Source: Anaerolineales bacterium (GTDB lineage Bacteria > Chloroflexota > Anaerolineae > Anaerolineales > JABWBV01). From it: a stretch of DNA of 20,379 nucleotides. The position numbers were made by a program, and so were the translations under genes. Shown piece by piece: positions 7,259 through 15,605 of the stretch. Position 1 is the first letter of the stretch, and each line of letters starts with the position of its first letter. The DNA lies in the NCBI GenBank assembly GCA_027019845.1, contig JALUWE010000013.1, positions 1 through 20,379 on the forward strand. The letters are read 5' to 3'. The notes beneath the pieces are model-generated. The model ran no database searches and was not told where the DNA came from. It saw only the letters and a program-made list of their open reading frames with translations.

Positions 7259-7630
7259 ATGATTCATGACGAAACCCGCCTCAAAGTAGCTGACAACACC
7301 GGCGCGCGCGAGTTACTGGTGATCCGTGTATTGGGCGGCTCTACCCGGCGCTATGGCAGTGTGGGGGATGTGGTCGTGGGCACCGTCAAGTCCGCCACCC
7401 CTCACGGCTCGGTGAAGAAGAGCGACGTGGTACGCGCGGTGGTGGTGCGCACCGCCAAAGAATGGCGCCGTGAAGATGGCTCTTACATTCGCTTCGACGA
7501 CAATGCGGCTGTCATTTTGGCGCCCGATGGACGTAACCCGCGCGGGACTCGTATTTTCGGCCCGGTGGCGCGCGAATTGCGCGAAAAAGGATATATGAAG
7601 ATCGTTTCGCTGGCCCCCGAAGTTCTCTGA
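7259..7630 (+). CDS. rplN: 50S ribosomal protein L14
   Basis: L14 (uL14) forms intersubunit bridges and is the docking site of the silencing factor RsfS. The 123-residue product shows [23 protein letters not shown] at the start, then [12 protein letters not shown] and the C-terminal [28 protein letters not shown]. The frame stays open upstream into rpsQ, but family length and GGAG at 7247-7250, eight bases before the ATG, fix the start at 7259. Confidence 0.97.
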   Translation: MIHDETRLKVADNTGARELLVIRVLGGSTRRYGSVGDVVVGTVKSATPHGSVKKSDVVRAVVVRTAKEWRREDGSYIRFDDNAAVILAPDGRNPRGTRIFGPVARELREKGYMKIVSLAPEVL

Positions 7631-7652
7631 CGCCAGCGAGGGAGCGAAGACC

Positions 7653-7976
7653 GTGAAAGTAAAAATTCGAAAAGGCGATCAGGTTGAAGTCATCTCCGGC
7701 AGAGACAAGGGGGAACGCGGTGAGGTGATCAGGGTGTTGCCGAAAAAGGCACAAATCGTGGTGCAAGGCGTCAACATTCGCAAGAAACACCAGCGACAGG
7801 TGCAAACGCAAGGCCGGACCATCAACCCTGGCATCCTGGAATACGAGGGTCCGATCCACATCTCGAATGTGATGCTGGTATGCCCCAAATGTGATGAACC
7901 CACCCGGGTTGCCATTCGGCGCGAAGACGGCGAGCCGATCCGGGTTTGTAAACGCTGTGGAGAAGAAATGGACTAA
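7653..7976 (+). CDS. rplX: 50S ribosomal protein L24 with C-terminal zinc ribbon
   Basis: L24 (uL24) starts large-subunit assembly. The 107-residue product has a KOW domain ([24 protein letters not shown]) and the [12 protein letters not shown] segment. The C-terminal part after [12 protein letters not shown] carries four cysteines, C77, C80, C99 and C102, in two CxxC pairs that should bind zinc. E. coli L24 lacks these. Translation starts at GTG, supported by GAGGGAG at 7638-7644. A 68-base gap with an inverted repeat follows before rplE. Confidence 0.96.
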   Translation: MKVKIRKGDQVEVISGRDKGERGEVIRVLPKKAQIVVQGVNIRKKHQRQVQTQGRTINPGILEYEGPIHISNVMLVCPKCDEPTRVAIRREDGEPIRVCKRCGEEMD

Positions 7977-7982
7977 GCACCT

Positions 7983-8022
7983 GCCCGTCGGGAACGGTAT
8001 GCTTGATCGTATGTGGACGGGC
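7983..8022 (+). promoter_or_regulatory. inverted repeat between rplX and rplE
   Basis: GCCCGTC (7983-7989) and GACGGGC (8016-8022) are perfect 7-base inverted repeats around 26 bases, in an otherwise tightly packed operon. The hairpin ends 10 bases before the rplE ribosome binding site (8033-8036). In E. coli, S8 represses the spc operon by binding mRNA at this same rplX-rplE junction. Whether this RNA resembles the S8 site is not established. Confidence 0.4.
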
Positions 8023-8044
8023 TTCCACGGATGGAGAAACGAGA

Positions 8045-8593
8045 ATGAGTATTCCTTTGAAAGAAAGGTTTTTCAGAGAAACAATGCCTGTGCTGGCGGA
8101 TACGCTAGGCCTGAAGAATGTGATGCAGGTGCCCCGCATCGAGAAGATCGTGTTGAACATCGGGCTGGGCGAAGCACTCGATAACCCCAAGGCGCTGGAC
8201 GCGGCGGTGCAAGATTTGATGGTTATCACCGGGCAGCGACCGGTAATCACCCGAGCGCGCAAAAGCATCGCCAATTTCAAGCTGCGCGAGGGCCGCGCCA
8301 TCGGCGTCAAAGTTACCTTGCGCGGGGAGAAGATGTGGGCCTTTCTGGATCGCTTGATCAACGTGGCGTTACCCCGCGTGCGCGACTTCCGGGGTGTTTC
8401 ACCCAACTCGTTCGATGGCCGCGGCAACTACACCCTCGGCCTGCGGGAACAATTGATCTTCCCCGAAATCGATTACGACAAAATTGACAAAGTGCGGGGC
8501 ATGGAAGTCACCATCGTGACGACCGCAGAAACAGATGACCAGGCCCGGCAAATGCTGCAATTGCTTGGCATGCCCTTCAGGAAGGAAGGTTAA
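8045..8593 (+). CDS. rplE: 50S ribosomal protein L5
   Basis: L5 (uL5) binds 5S rRNA in the central protuberance with L18. The 182-residue product begins [25 protein letters not shown] and shows [16 protein letters not shown], the [19 protein letters not shown] block and the C-terminal [32 protein letters not shown] at 8033-8036, eight bases before the ATG, selects this start over an upstream in-frame ATG at 8003 that would add unrelated residues. Confidence 0.97.
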   Translation: MSIPLKERFFRETMPVLADTLGLKNVMQVPRIEKIVLNIGLGEALDNPKALDAAVQDLMVITGQRPVITRARKSIANFKLREGRAIGVKVTLRGEKMWAFLDRLINVALPRVRDFRGVSPNSFDGRGNYTLGLREQLIFPEIDYDKIDKVRGMEVTIVTTAETDDQARQMLQLLGMPFRKEG

Positions 8594-8595
8594 CC

Positions 8596-8778
8596 ATGGC
8601 GAAAAAGTGTATGATTATTCGTGAAACGCGGCGGAAGTACCCCACCCGCGTGCGCAACCGCTGCCGGATTTGTGGGCGCCCACGCGGCTACATCCGTCGC
8701 TTTGGACTGTGCCGAATTTGTTTTCGTGAGCTGGCCCTGGACGGTAAAATCCCCGGCGTTGTGAAATCGTCCTGGTAA
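8596..8778 (+). CDS. rpsN: 30S ribosomal protein S14, zinc-binding type Z
   Basis: S14 (uS14) belongs to the 30S head. The 60-residue short form carries C23-x2-C26 and C39-x2-C42, the zinc-binding pattern of the C+ type. The longer zinc-free paralog is about 100 residues. The C-terminus [17 protein letters not shown] is diagnostic. AAGGAAGG at 8582-8589 lies six bases from the ATG. The gene starts two bases after the rplE stop. Confidence 0.97.
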   Translation: MAKKCMIIRETRRKYPTRVRNRCRICGRPRGYIRRFGLCRICFRELALDGKIPGVVKSSW

Positions 8779-8797
8779 AGAGCGGAGGAGTCTCGAA

Positions 8798-9211
8798 ATG
8801 AGTGTGAATGATCCGATTGCAGATATGTTGACCCGCATTCGCAACGCCACGATGGCCGGGCACACCCTGGTCGCCATGCCCAGTTCTAAGATGAAAGTGG
8901 CGATTGCAAAAATTTTGAAGAGTGAAGGCTTCATCGATGGCTTTCAAGTTGTGGACGGCGAGCGACCCGGTCACAAAGTGTTGCGCATCCGTTTGAAATA
9001 CGTGGGTGAGCGGCGCTTTCGTAAGCCGGTGATCACCAACCTCGAGCGGGTGAGCCGCCCGGGCCGGCGCGTGTATGCCAAGAAACAACAGATTCCCTGG
9101 GTGCTCTCCGGCATGGGGATCGCGATTTTGTCCACCCCGAAGGGCGTGATGACCGGACAACGCGCCCGGCAGTTGGGCGTTGGTGGGGAGGTGTTGTGCA
9201 AGGTTTGGTAA
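8798..9211 (+). CDS. rpsH: 30S ribosomal protein S8
   Basis: S8 (uS8) is a primary binder of the 16S central domain and in E. coli the repressor of the spc operon. The 137 residues show [13 protein letters not shown] at the N-terminus, KILKSEGFI, and a C-terminal domain with [38 protein letters not shown] at 8784-8790 precedes the start by seven bases. If the operon is autoregulated, the hairpin before rplE is the natural site to test against this protein. Confidence 0.97.
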   Translation: MSVNDPIADMLTRIRNATMAGHTLVAMPSSKMKVAIAKILKSEGFIDGFQVVDGERPGHKVLRIRLKYVGERRFRKPVITNLERVSRPGRRVYAKKQQIPWVLSGMGIAILSTPKGVMTGQRARQLGVGGEVLCKVW

Positions 9212-9239
9212 AAACCCGGCACTCACAGGAGGTATACAA

Positions 9240-9782
9240 ATGTCTCGAATTGGACGATTACCCATTCCCCTGCCCCAGGGCGTGGAAGTGAACATCAAAG
9301 GCTCTCATGTGGCGGTGAAAGGCCCCAAAGGCCAGCTGGCGCACACCTTCCCGGCAGCCATGCGTATCCGCCTTGAGGAGGGCGTGATCACGGTGGAGCG
9401 GCCCTCGGACCAACGCGAACACCGCGCTATGCACGGCATGACGCGTGCCATCATCAACAACATGGTACAGGGCGTGAGCGCCGGGTTTACCAAAGCGCTC
9501 CAGATCGAGGGGGTGGGCTACCGCGCGGAACTCAAGGGGCAAGACCTGGTGTTGAACGTTGGCTACTCCCATCCGGTAACCATTTCCCCGCCAGAGGGGA
9601 TCACCTTCCAGGTGGAAAACCGCGGGCGCGAGATCATCGTCAGTGGTTATGACAAGCAAGCGGTGGGGCAGGTTGCGGCCAACATCCGCAAAGTGCGCCC
9701 GCCCGAACCGTACAAAGGCAAGGGCATTCGTTATAAGGGCGAAGTGATCCGCCGCAAGGCCGGCAAATCTGGTAAAAAGTAG
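9240..9782 (+). CDS. rplF: 50S ribosomal protein L6
   Basis: L6 (uL6) lies near the factor-binding base of the stalk. The 180-residue product begins [17 protein letters not shown] and shows the duplicated L6 fold. The second half contains [23 protein letters not shown] and the diagnostic [26 protein letters not shown] end. A perfect AGGAGG at 9227-9232, seven bases before the ATG, fixes the start, although the frame is open further upstream within rpsH. Confidence 0.97.
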   Translation: MSRIGRLPIPLPQGVEVNIKGSHVAVKGPKGQLAHTFPAAMRIRLEEGVITVERPSDQREHRAMHGMTRAIINNMVQGVSAGFTKALQIEGVGYRAELKGQDLVLNVGYSHPVTISPPEGITFQVENRGREIIVSGYDKQAVGQVAANIRKVRPPEPYKGKGIRYKGEVIRRKAGKSGKK

Positions 9783-9790
9783 GTAAGCAA

Positions 9791-10156
9791 ATGGCAAAAA
9801 AGACTCGCACAATTGCACGTATTCGACGCCACCGGCGTGTTCGCAAATACATCTCGGGCACTCCCGAGCGCCCCAGGCTGAACGTGTTTCGCAGCCTGTC
9901 GGAGATCTACGCGCAGGTGATCGATGATGAAAACGGGCACACGATTGTTTCGGCTTCGACCATTGATCGTGAACTGCGCCCGAAGGTCAAAGGTCTCAGC
10001 AAAACGGAACAGGCGCGTCTGGTAGGGGAGGCCATTGCCCAGCGCGCCAGGAGCAAGGGAGTTGACACCGTGGTGTTCGATCGGGGCGGCTTCCGCTACA
10101 TGGGGCGTGTAAAGGCGCTCGCGGAAGGCGCGCGCAAAGGCGGCCTGAAATTTTAA
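9791..10156 (+). CDS. rplR: 50S ribosomal protein L18
   Basis: L18 (uL18) delivers 5S rRNA to the central protuberance. The 121 residues begin with a basic tail, [33 protein letters not shown], followed by the 5S-binding core with IYAQVIDD and [28 protein letters not shown]. It starts 8 bases after rplF. The last base of its TAA is the first base of an ATG, a possible coupled alternative start for rpsE. Confidence 0.97.
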   Translation: MAKKTRTIARIRRHRRVRKYISGTPERPRLNVFRSLSEIYAQVIDDENGHTIVSASTIDRELRPKVKGLSKTEQARLVGEAIAQRARSKGVDTVVFDRGGFRYMGRVKALAEGARKGGLKF

Positions 10157-10167
10157 TGGAGAGCGTG

Positions 10168-10698
10168 ATGTCTGATTATCAAGGTATGGATTTTGAACCC
10201 GAAATCGAAGAGCGCGTGATCGAAATTTCGCGTGTGGCAAAGGTTGTCAAAGGCGGGCGCCGTTTTTCCTTCCGCGTGACCGTGGTGGCGGGCGACAAAC
10301 GCGGCAAAGTGGGCGTTGGCGTGGGCAAGGCCAACGCGGTGCCCGACGCTATGCGGAAAGCTGGCGAACGCGCCCGCAAGAACATGCGCCAGGTCGCCCT
10401 CTATGGCACCACCATCCCGCATCCTGTGATGGGCAAAGTGGGTGGCGCCAAGGTGCTGCTCAAACCGGCCTCCCCAGGTACCGGCGTGATTGCTGGCGGC
10501 GGCGTGCGCGCGGTGGTCGAGGCTGCCGGTGTGAGTGACATTCTCACCAAATCCCTGGGCAGCGCAAACATCCTCAACGTGGTCAAGGCCACCATGGATG
10601 CCCTGACCCAATTGAAATCCGTTCAGGAAGAGGCCGCCAAACGAGGGAAAACCCCTGACCAACTGCGGCCATACTGGGAACGAAGGAAATCCGCATGA
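10168..10698 (+). CDS. rpsE: 30S ribosomal protein S5
   Basis: S5 (uS5) acts at the mRNA entry site and in decoding accuracy. From the ATG at 10168 the product is 176 residues, with the S5 RNA-binding domain ([41 protein letters not shown]) and the C-terminal domain ([33 protein letters not shown]). GGAG at 10158-10161 is six bases before this ATG. An ATG at 10156, overlapping the rplR stop, would add four residues but has no SD of its own. The end overlaps rpmD by four bases. Confidence 0.95.
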   Translation: MSDYQGMDFEPEIEERVIEISRVAKVVKGGRRFSFRVTVVAGDKRGKVGVGVGKANAVPDAMRKAGERARKNMRQVALYGTTIPHPVMGKVGGAKVLLKPASPGTGVIAGGGVRAVVEAAGVSDILTKSLGSANILNVVKATMDALTQLKSVQEEAAKRGKTPDQLRPYWERRKSA

Positions 10699-10895
10699 GC
10701 GCACAAGAGAAAACCCTGCACGTAACACTGGTCAAAAGCCCGATTGGCTACTCCAAACGCCAAAAGGGAACGGTGCGCGCGCTCGGTTTGCGCCGCATCA
10801 ACCAAACCGTGGTCCACAAAGACACCCCCGTTATTCGGGGCATGTTGCAGAAAGTCAGCCACCTGGTGCGTGTGGAAGAAGAGGTAAGATCATGA
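10695..10895 (+). CDS. rpmD: 50S ribosomal protein L30
   Basis: L30 (uL30) is a small peripheral large-subunit protein, absent from some bacteria. The 66-residue product shows the family pattern [32 protein letters not shown], then a C-terminal helix and strand with [14 protein letters not shown]. It overlaps rpsE and rplO by four bases each through ATGA junctions, which ties its translation to both neighbours. Confidence 0.96.
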   Translation: MSAQEKTLHVTLVKSPIGYSKRQKGTVRALGLRRINQTVVHKDTPVIRGMLQKVSHLVRVEEEVRS

Positions 10896-11344
10896 AACTG
10901 CACGATCTCAAACCCAATAAAGGCGCCGTGAAACGCCGGAAGCGGGTGGGCCGCGGCATTGCCGCCGGCCAGGGAAAGACCGCCGGCCGCGGGATGAAAG
11001 GCCAGGGCGCCCGGTCCGGTGGGGGCACTCGCCTATACCATCAGGGCGGCAACCTGCCATTTTTCCGCCGCCTGCCTTTCAAGCGAGGCTTCACGCCGAT
11101 CAATCGGGTTGAGTACAACGAGGTGAACCTGGACCAGCTCTCCGGCTTTTCCAAAAACAGCGAAGTCTCCCCCGAAACGCTGGAGCAGGCGCGCCTGTTG
11201 CGTGATCCCCGCAAACCGGTCGTCATTTTGGGGCGAGGCGAGGTGAATGTGCCTTTGAAAGTTGCTGCACACCGGATCACCAAAGGCGCGCGCGCGAAAA
11301 TAGAGGCAGCGGGTGGGAGCGTCGAAATTCTCCCGCTCAAGTAA
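10892..11344 (+). CDS. rplO: 50S ribosomal protein L15
   Basis: L15 (uL15) is a late-assembly protein running deep into the large subunit. The 150 residues begin [22 protein letters not shown], with the glycine-rich extension [20 protein letters not shown] and the [17 protein letters not shown] signature (about residues 50-67). The globular C-terminal domain ends [16 protein letters not shown]. It overlaps rpmD by four bases and is followed by a 69-base gap before secY. Confidence 0.97.
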   Translation: MKLHDLKPNKGAVKRRKRVGRGIAAGQGKTAGRGMKGQGARSGGGTRLYHQGGNLPFFRRLPFKRGFTPINRVEYNEVNLDQLSGFSKNSEVSPETLEQARLLRDPRKPVVILGRGEVNVPLKVAAHRITKGARAKIEAAGGSVEILPLK

Positions 11345-11358
11345 TGTGCTCGAGGAGG

Positions 11359-11400
11359 ATGGCAGTCTTCCCCCACCGGGAGTTACGCCCGGCCAGCCAT
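11359..11400 (+). promoter_or_regulatory. nested inverted repeats in the rplO-secY gap
   Basis: CCGGG (11376-11380) and CCCGG (11388-11392) can form a hairpin with a 7-base loop. It sits inside an outer pairing of ATGGC (11359-11363) with GCCAT (11396-11400). The structure ends at the secY ribosome binding site AAGGAG (11401-11406), so it could affect secY translation. The stems are short, so this may be chance in GC-rich DNA. Confidence 0.3.
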
Positions 11401-11413
11401 AAGGAGCATACAA

Positions 11414-12784
11414 GTGAAACGGTCTACTGTCGTTACATATCTGAATCGAGTTAGCAAGGCGCAGGACATCCGGCGTAAGTTGTTGATTACGCTCGGCATC
11501 CTGATCCTTTATCGTTTCGCGGCGCACTTCCCTGTCCCTGGAGCAAACCGCGAAGTGATCGCGGGGATTCTGCAAGGCGGCGGCCCTGGCGCCATCTTCG
11601 TTGGCGTGTTGGACCTGCTGTCGGGGGGCACCGTTTCCAACTTCTCCGTGATGGCGATGGGCGTGTACCCCTACATCACCGCGCAGATTATCCTCCAGCT
11701 TCTGGTTCCGATCATCCCATCCTGGAAAGCGCGCATGGAAGACGACCAGCGCGAAGGCCGCCGGTGGATGGAGAAATGGACGATGTTCCTGTCCATCCCG
11801 ATGGCAGCTTTGCAGGCCATCGGCCAAATCAACCTGTTCAATGCGCTGGCCGGGGTGCCGGTGCTGGATAATTTCGGGTTCTCTGGTTCGGCTCTGTTGC
11901 CCTCTGTGGCGGTTATTGTCAGCATGACAGCCGGCACCATGTTCGGTATCTGGTTGGGGGAGCTGATTTCGGAATATGGGCTTCGCCAGCAAGGCCTCTC
12001 GTTGATCATCTTTGCCGGGATCGTTGCACAGATTCCGCGGAATTTGCGTCTGCTATTGAGCACCCAGGAGTCGCGCGGCTTCCTGATCTTCTTTATGTTG
12101 TTGATCACGGCTGTGACGATTTTTGCCATCGTATACATTCAGCAAGGCCGGCGGAACGTCCCCGTCATGTACCCTGGACGGCGGGTCGGTAACCGGATGT
12201 CCATGCCTGTCAAAGGGACGCTGCCGCTGATGGTCAATATGGCCGGGATGATCCCGCTCATCTTTGCCCAATCCATTCTCACCTTCCCGGCGGTGTTGGC
12301 AAGTTTTTTCCTCGCCTCCCAGACAGAATGGCTGCGTAACCTGGCCAACTGGATGCAACTGAATTTCGGCGGCGGCACGGGAACGTATTGGTTCCTGTAT
12401 TTTCTGATGGTGGTGGCGTTTACTTTCTTTTATACGGATGTGCTGTTTGCGCAACAAAACTACGGCGAGAACTTGAAGCGCGCCGGCGCGCAGATACCGG
12501 GCGTGAGCCGCGGCGCAAAAACGCAGGAATATCTCACCAGAGTGTTGCGGCGGATCACGCTTCCGGGCGCCTTGTTTCTGGGGCTTATCGCTGTGTTTCC
12601 GTACCTGATCAGTTTGCTAATCCCCTCTCTTGGAGCAGTGGGTGGCGGAGTCAACGCTGGGGGTATTTTTCTGGTCTCCTCCTCCGGGCTGCTCATCGTA
12701 GTGGGTGTTGTGCGCGATGTGTTTTTCTCCATTGATGCGGAGCTGAAATTGCACGGTTATGAAGACACTCTGCTGGTGCGTTGA
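11414..12784 (+). CDS. secY: preprotein translocase subunit SecY
   Basis: SecY is the channel of the Sec translocon in the inner membrane, working with SecE, SecG and SecA. The 456-residue protein is in the usual size range and shows about ten hydrophobic segments. Recognisable family blocks include FPVPG near residue 40, SNFSVMAMGVYPYITAQIILQLL (about 75-97), GRRVGNRMSMPVKGTLPLMVNMAGMIPLIFAQS (about 255-288) and a C-terminal VVGVVRDVFFSIDAELKLHGYE. It starts at GTG, seven bases after AAGGAG (11401-11406). No adk, map or infA follows; a promoter and rpmJ come next. Confidence 0.97.
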   Translation: MKRSTVVTYLNRVSKAQDIRRKLLITLGILILYRFAAHFPVPGANREVIAGILQGGGPGAIFVGVLDLLSGGTVSNFSVMAMGVYPYITAQIILQLLVPIIPSWKARMEDDQREGRRWMEKWTMFLSIPMAALQAIGQINLFNALAGVPVLDNFGFSGSALLPSVAVIVSMTAGTMFGIWLGELISEYGLRQQGLSLIIFAGIVAQIPRNLRLLLSTQESRGFLIFFMLLITAVTIFAIVYIQQGRRNVPVMYPGRRVGNRMSMPVKGTLPLMVNMAGMIPLIFAQSILTFPAVLASFFLASQTEWLRNLANWMQLNFGGGTGTYWFLYFLMVVAFTFFYTDVLFAQQNYGENLKRAGAQIPGVSRGAKTQEYLTRVLRRITLPGALFLGLIAVFPYLISLLIPSLGAVGGGVNAGGIFLVSSSGLLIVVGVVRDVFFSIDAELKLHGYEDTLLVR

Positions 12785-12791
12785 ATCAGTC

Positions 12792-12820
12792 TGGACGGAG
12801 AGGTAGAGAGTAGGTATAAT
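12792..12820 (+). promoter_or_regulatory. internal promoter for the rpmJ-rpoA cluster
   Basis: TGGACG (12792-12797), a 17-base spacer and a perfect TATAAT (12815-12820) lie just past the secY stop, about 78 bases before rpmJ. Transcription should begin near 12827. The -10 context GGTATAAT followed by GCGC resembles the tRNA-tuf promoter at 267-272. Confidence 0.75.
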
Positions 12821-12835
12821 TGCGCTTTTGCGCAA
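12820..12835. promoter_or_regulatory. palindrome over the rpmJ transcription start
   Basis: TTGCGC (12820-12825) and GCGCAA (12830-12835) form a perfect 6-base inverted repeat around TTTT. It begins at the last base of the -10 hexamer and covers the predicted start point. It could be an operator or a 5' end structure. Confidence 0.4.
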
Positions 12836-12897
12836 ATAAAGACAGGCAAAATTGGTCATCGAACGACGTGTTGGATGCGTTTTGAGGAGATAATCTC

Positions 12898-13011
12898 ATG
12901 AAAGTATCAGCTTCTGTCAAAAAACGCTGCGCGAAATGCAAGATCGTCAAGCGCAGAGGCCGCCTCTACGTGATTTGCGAAAATAAGCGGCACAAACAAC
13001 GGCAAGGATAA
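12898..13011 (+). CDS. rpmJ: 50S ribosomal protein L36
   Basis: L36 (bL36) is the smallest large-subunit protein. Translation of 12898-13011 gives 37 residues beginning [17 protein letters not shown] and ending RHKQRQG. C11, C14, C27 and H32 form the CCCH zinc ribbon of the zinc-binding (C+) type. A GAGGAG ribosome binding site precedes the ATG by a few bases. It is the first gene after the internal promoter, and rpsM starts five bases after its stop. infA, which commonly sits just before rpmJ, is not present. Confidence 0.96.
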   Translation: MKVSASVKKRCAKCKIVKRRGRLYVICENKRHKQRQG

Positions 13012-13016
13012 ACAAA

Positions 13017-13406
13017 ATGGCACGTATCGAAGGTATTGACTTACCCCGAAACAAGCGCGTCGAAATCGGGCTGACCTATTTGTACGGGATTGGCCGCACC
13101 CGGGCGCGCGAAATCCTCGCAGCCACGCAGGTCGATCCCGACAAACGGATCGGCGATCTCACTGAAGCCGAGGTCGCGCTGTTGCGTGACTACATCAGCA
13201 AAAATTATCAGGTCGAGGGTGTTCTGCGCCGGGAAGTTCAAATGAACATCAAGCGGCTGATGGAGATCGGCAGCTACCGGGGCTTGCGGCATCGCCGCCA
13301 TTTGCCGGTGCGCGGCCAACGAACGCGCACCAATGCCCGCACCCGCAAAGGCCCCAAGAAAACGGTGGCCGGTCGCGGTCGTCGTCGAGGCGCAAAGAAG
13401 AAGTAA
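13017..13406 (+). CDS. rpsM: 30S ribosomal protein S13
   Basis: S13 (uS13) in the 30S head contacts the large subunit and P-site tRNA. The 129 residues show [33 protein letters not shown] at the start. The central block [34 protein letters not shown], about residues 82-115, is the diagnostic basic tail. AAGGA at 13004-13008 lies eight bases from the ATG. In E. coli the alpha-operon leader before rpsM binds S4; here only five bases separate rpsM from rpmJ. Confidence 0.97.
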   Translation: MARIEGIDLPRNKRVEIGLTYLYGIGRTRAREILAATQVDPDKRIGDLTEAEVALLRDYISKNYQVEGVLRREVQMNIKRLMEIGSYRGLRHRRHLPVRGQRTRTNARTRKGPKKTVAGRGRRRGAKKK

Positions 13407-13420
13407 GAACAGGAGTAATT

Positions 13421-13822
13421 ATGGCTCGAAGTACACGATCCTCGCGCCGTGGTGGCGCACGGAAGACGAAGCGTACCCTCTCCTCAGGACAGGTGCACAT
13501 CAATGCTACGTTCAACAACACGATCATCACCGTCACCGATCACCAGGGGAATACCGTAACCTGGGGCAGCGCGGGTTCGGTGGGTTTCAAAGGTTCTCGC
13601 AAGAGCACACCGTTTGCCGCCCGGTTGGCGACGGAACGAGCGGTGAAGGCCGCCATGGATATGGGGCTGCGGGAAGCGGATATCTTCGTTAAGGGCCCCG
13701 GGCCGGGCCGCGAGTCTGCTCTGCGCGCCATCCAGGCGCTGGGGCTTCGCATCCGTTCGATCACTGATGTGACACCGATCCCGCACAACGGCTGCCGGCC
13801 ACCCAAAAAACGCCGCGTGTAA
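13421..13822 (+). CDS. rpsK: 30S ribosomal protein S11
   Basis: S11 (uS11) lies on the 30S platform near the mRNA exit. The 133-residue product shows [22 protein letters not shown] (about residues 23-44), the [21 protein letters not shown] block and the conserved C-terminus [18 protein letters not shown]. An AGGAG site precedes the ATG by a short spacing. It stands in standard order between rpsM and rpsD. Confidence 0.97.
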   Translation: MARSTRSSRRGGARKTKRTLSSGQVHINATFNNTIITVTDHQGNTVTWGSAGSVGFKGSRKSTPFAARLATERAVKAAMDMGLREADIFVKGPGPGRESALRAIQALGLRIRSITDVTPIPHNGCRPPKKRRV

Positions 13823-13841
13823 CAGAAGAAGGAATTTCTAA

Positions 13842-14480
13842 ATGGGCAGATATATTGGACCAGTTTGTAAACTCTGTCGCCGTGAGGGCGAAAAACTTTT
13901 CTTGAAAGGGGAGCGATGTTTCACTCCCAAGTGTTCTTTTGACCGGCGGGGCTACGCGCCCGGCCAGCATGGACGCGCCCGGCAGTTTCGCCGTGGCCGC
14001 GAGTCCGATTTCGCACGGCAACTGCGCGCCAAGCAAAAAGCACGACGCATTTACGGCGTTCTGGAACGCCAGTTCCGCCGTTACTACACCACCGCGTTGC
14101 GTCGCCCAGGGCTGACGGGCGTTAATTTGCTCCAGATTTTGGAATCCCGCCTGGATAACGTGGTCTACCGCCTGGGGTACGCACAGAGCCGCGCGCAGGC
14201 GCGTATGTTGGTAACGCACGGCCACTTCAACGTCAATGGCCGCCGCACGGATGTGCCTTCCATGTTGATTTCACCGGGCGACGAAATCTCGGTGCGAGAG
14301 GGTTCTCGCAAACGCACGTTTTTCAAAGAACTGCCCGCCCTGGCCGAAAAAGCCAACGTGCCCGCCTGGCTGTCTCGCGATCTGAACAATCTTTCAGGCA
14401 CTGTCCTGCGGATGCCGGAGCGCTCGGAGATCGACGGAAACCTGAACGAACAACTCATTGTTGAATACTATTCAAGGTAG
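13842..14480 (+). CDS. rpsD: 30S ribosomal protein S4, zinc-binding type
   Basis: S4 (uS4) starts 30S assembly and in several bacteria represses r-protein operons. The 212 residues begin [15 protein letters not shown] with C9, C12, C26 and C31, the four-cysteine zinc site of C+ S4 proteins, followed by [12 protein letters not shown]. An S4 RNA-binding domain is visible at [34 protein letters not shown] (about residues 105-138). The C-terminus ends [11 protein letters not shown] 139-base gap follows before rpoA. Confidence 0.97.
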   Translation: MGRYIGPVCKLCRREGEKLFLKGERCFTPKCSFDRRGYAPGQHGRARQFRRGRESDFARQLRAKQKARRIYGVLERQFRRYYTTALRRPGLTGVNLLQILESRLDNVVYRLGYAQSRAQARMLVTHGHFNVNGRRTDVPSMLISPGDEISVREGSRKRTFFKELPALAEKANVPAWLSRDLNNLSGTVLRMPERSEIDGNLNEQLIVEYYSR

Positions 14481-14619
14481 TTTAGAATTCACACGCCGTC
14501 CAGGCGGATGGGAAAACCGCCCGCGGGCAGGTTGAACCATGCCGGACTGAACCCCTGGTTATGAATATTTTGGACAAAAATTTACTGGCTCTGCCAGCAG
14601 TTTTGGTGAGAGGTGGAAC
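14481..14619 (+). promoter_or_regulatory. structured gap between rpsD and rpoA
   Basis: No gene fits in this 139-base interval. It contains several possible hairpins: GGCGG (14503-14507) with CCGCC (14517-14521), AACCA (14535-14539) with TGGTT (14556-14560), and CTGGC (14585-14589) with GCCAG (14593-14597), the last followed after three bases by TTTT. No convincing -35/-10 pair was found. It may be a translation or attenuation control region for rpoA. Confidence 0.35.
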
Positions 14620-15600
14620 GTGGTCGGTTTGAGTAATATGGTTACACCCAGGATCGAGTGTGTTGCCGAATCTCGAAATTACGGGAAATTCGTCATCAGC
14701 CCTCTGGAACGGGGGTATGGCACCACTATCGGGAATGCTTTGCGTCGTGTTTTGCTTTCGGCACTGCCCGGTGCAGCGGTTACCGCCATTCGCATTACGG
14801 ATGTGCAGCATGAATTCACCAGCATTCCGGGGGTACGGGAAGATGTGATTCAGATCATGCTGCAATTGAAGCAGTTGCGCGTCAAATTGCACGATGCGGA
14901 TACTGCCCGTTTGCACCTGGAAGTGCAGGGTGAAGGTGAGGTTACCGCGGCGGACATTTTGGCACCGCCCGAAGCGGAAATCGTCAACCCGGATTTGTAT
15001 CTCTTTACCATGGAAAATGGGGCCGGGTTATTGGAGATGGAACTCTCTGTCGAGACCGGACGGGGGTATTCCCCCGCTGACGAACGCAGTGATCGTTTAC
15101 CCATCGGGGAGCTGCCGGTCGATGCGATTTACACCCCTGTGCGCCGCGTCAACTGGCAGGTTGGTTCGGCGCGTGTGGGTCAGAGCACCAACTACGACAG
15201 CCTGACACTGGAAGTGTGGACCGACGGCACGATTTCGCCCGAAGAGGCCATGAGCGCCAGCGCCCGAGTGCTGATCGAGCACTTCCGGCACATCGCCGGT
15301 ATCACCGAGGAAATCGTGATCACCCCGCCCGAAGAGGAAGCGGTCAGCAGCCGCCTGACGAGCGAGGTGATCGAGACGCCGATAGAAAACCTCGATCTCT
15401 CTGTGCGGGTTTTCAACTCCCTCAAGCGTGCCGGGATCACCACGGTGGGCGAGGTGCTCGAATTACTCGAAAAAGGAGATGAGGCCATCATGTCCATCCG
15501 CAATTTCGGAGAAAAGAGCCTCGACGAACTGCGTGCCAAGATGACGGAGAAAGGCTACCTCGAATCCGATGAGCAAGAGGACGTCGAAGAAGCGGAGTAA
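14620..15600 (+). CDS. rpoA: DNA-directed RNA polymerase subunit alpha
   Basis: RpoA dimerises to scaffold RNA polymerase assembly and contacts UP elements and activators. The 326-residue protein is full length. The N-terminal domain shows RGYGTTIGNALRRVLLSALPGAAVTAIRI, and the C-terminal domain shows VRVFNSLKRAGITTVGEVLELL and IRNFGEKSLDELRAKM. R263, in VRVFN, aligns with the DNA-contacting R265 of E. coli, and the GEKS turn is kept, so UP-element binding is likely. An acidic tail ends the protein. The GTG start at 14620 follows GAGAGG closely; an ATG at 14638 would shorten it by six residues and has a poorer SD. Confidence 0.95.
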   Translation: MVGLSNMVTPRIECVAESRNYGKFVISPLERGYGTTIGNALRRVLLSALPGAAVTAIRITDVQHEFTSIPGVREDVIQIMLQLKQLRVKLHDADTARLHLEVQGEGEVTAADILAPPEAEIVNPDLYLFTMENGAGLLEMELSVETGRGYSPADERSDRLPIGELPVDAIYTPVRRVNWQVGSARVGQSTNYDSLTLEVWTDGTISPEEAMSASARVLIEHFRHIAGITEEIVITPPEEEAVSSRLTSEVIETPIENLDLSVRVFNSLKRAGITTVGEVLELLEKGDEAIMSIRNFGEKSLDELRAKMTEKGYLESDEQEDVEEAE

Positions 15601-15605
15601 AGATT

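Noticed and set aside
8003..8044. Upstream ATG giving a longer L5
   Set aside because: The extra residues have no similarity to L5, and the SD at 8033-8036 fits the ATG at 8045.
11359..11361. ATG with GAGGAGG before it in the rplO-secY gap considered as a small gene or secY start
   Set aside because: The SD directly abuts the ATG with no spacing, and the frame is not that of secY.
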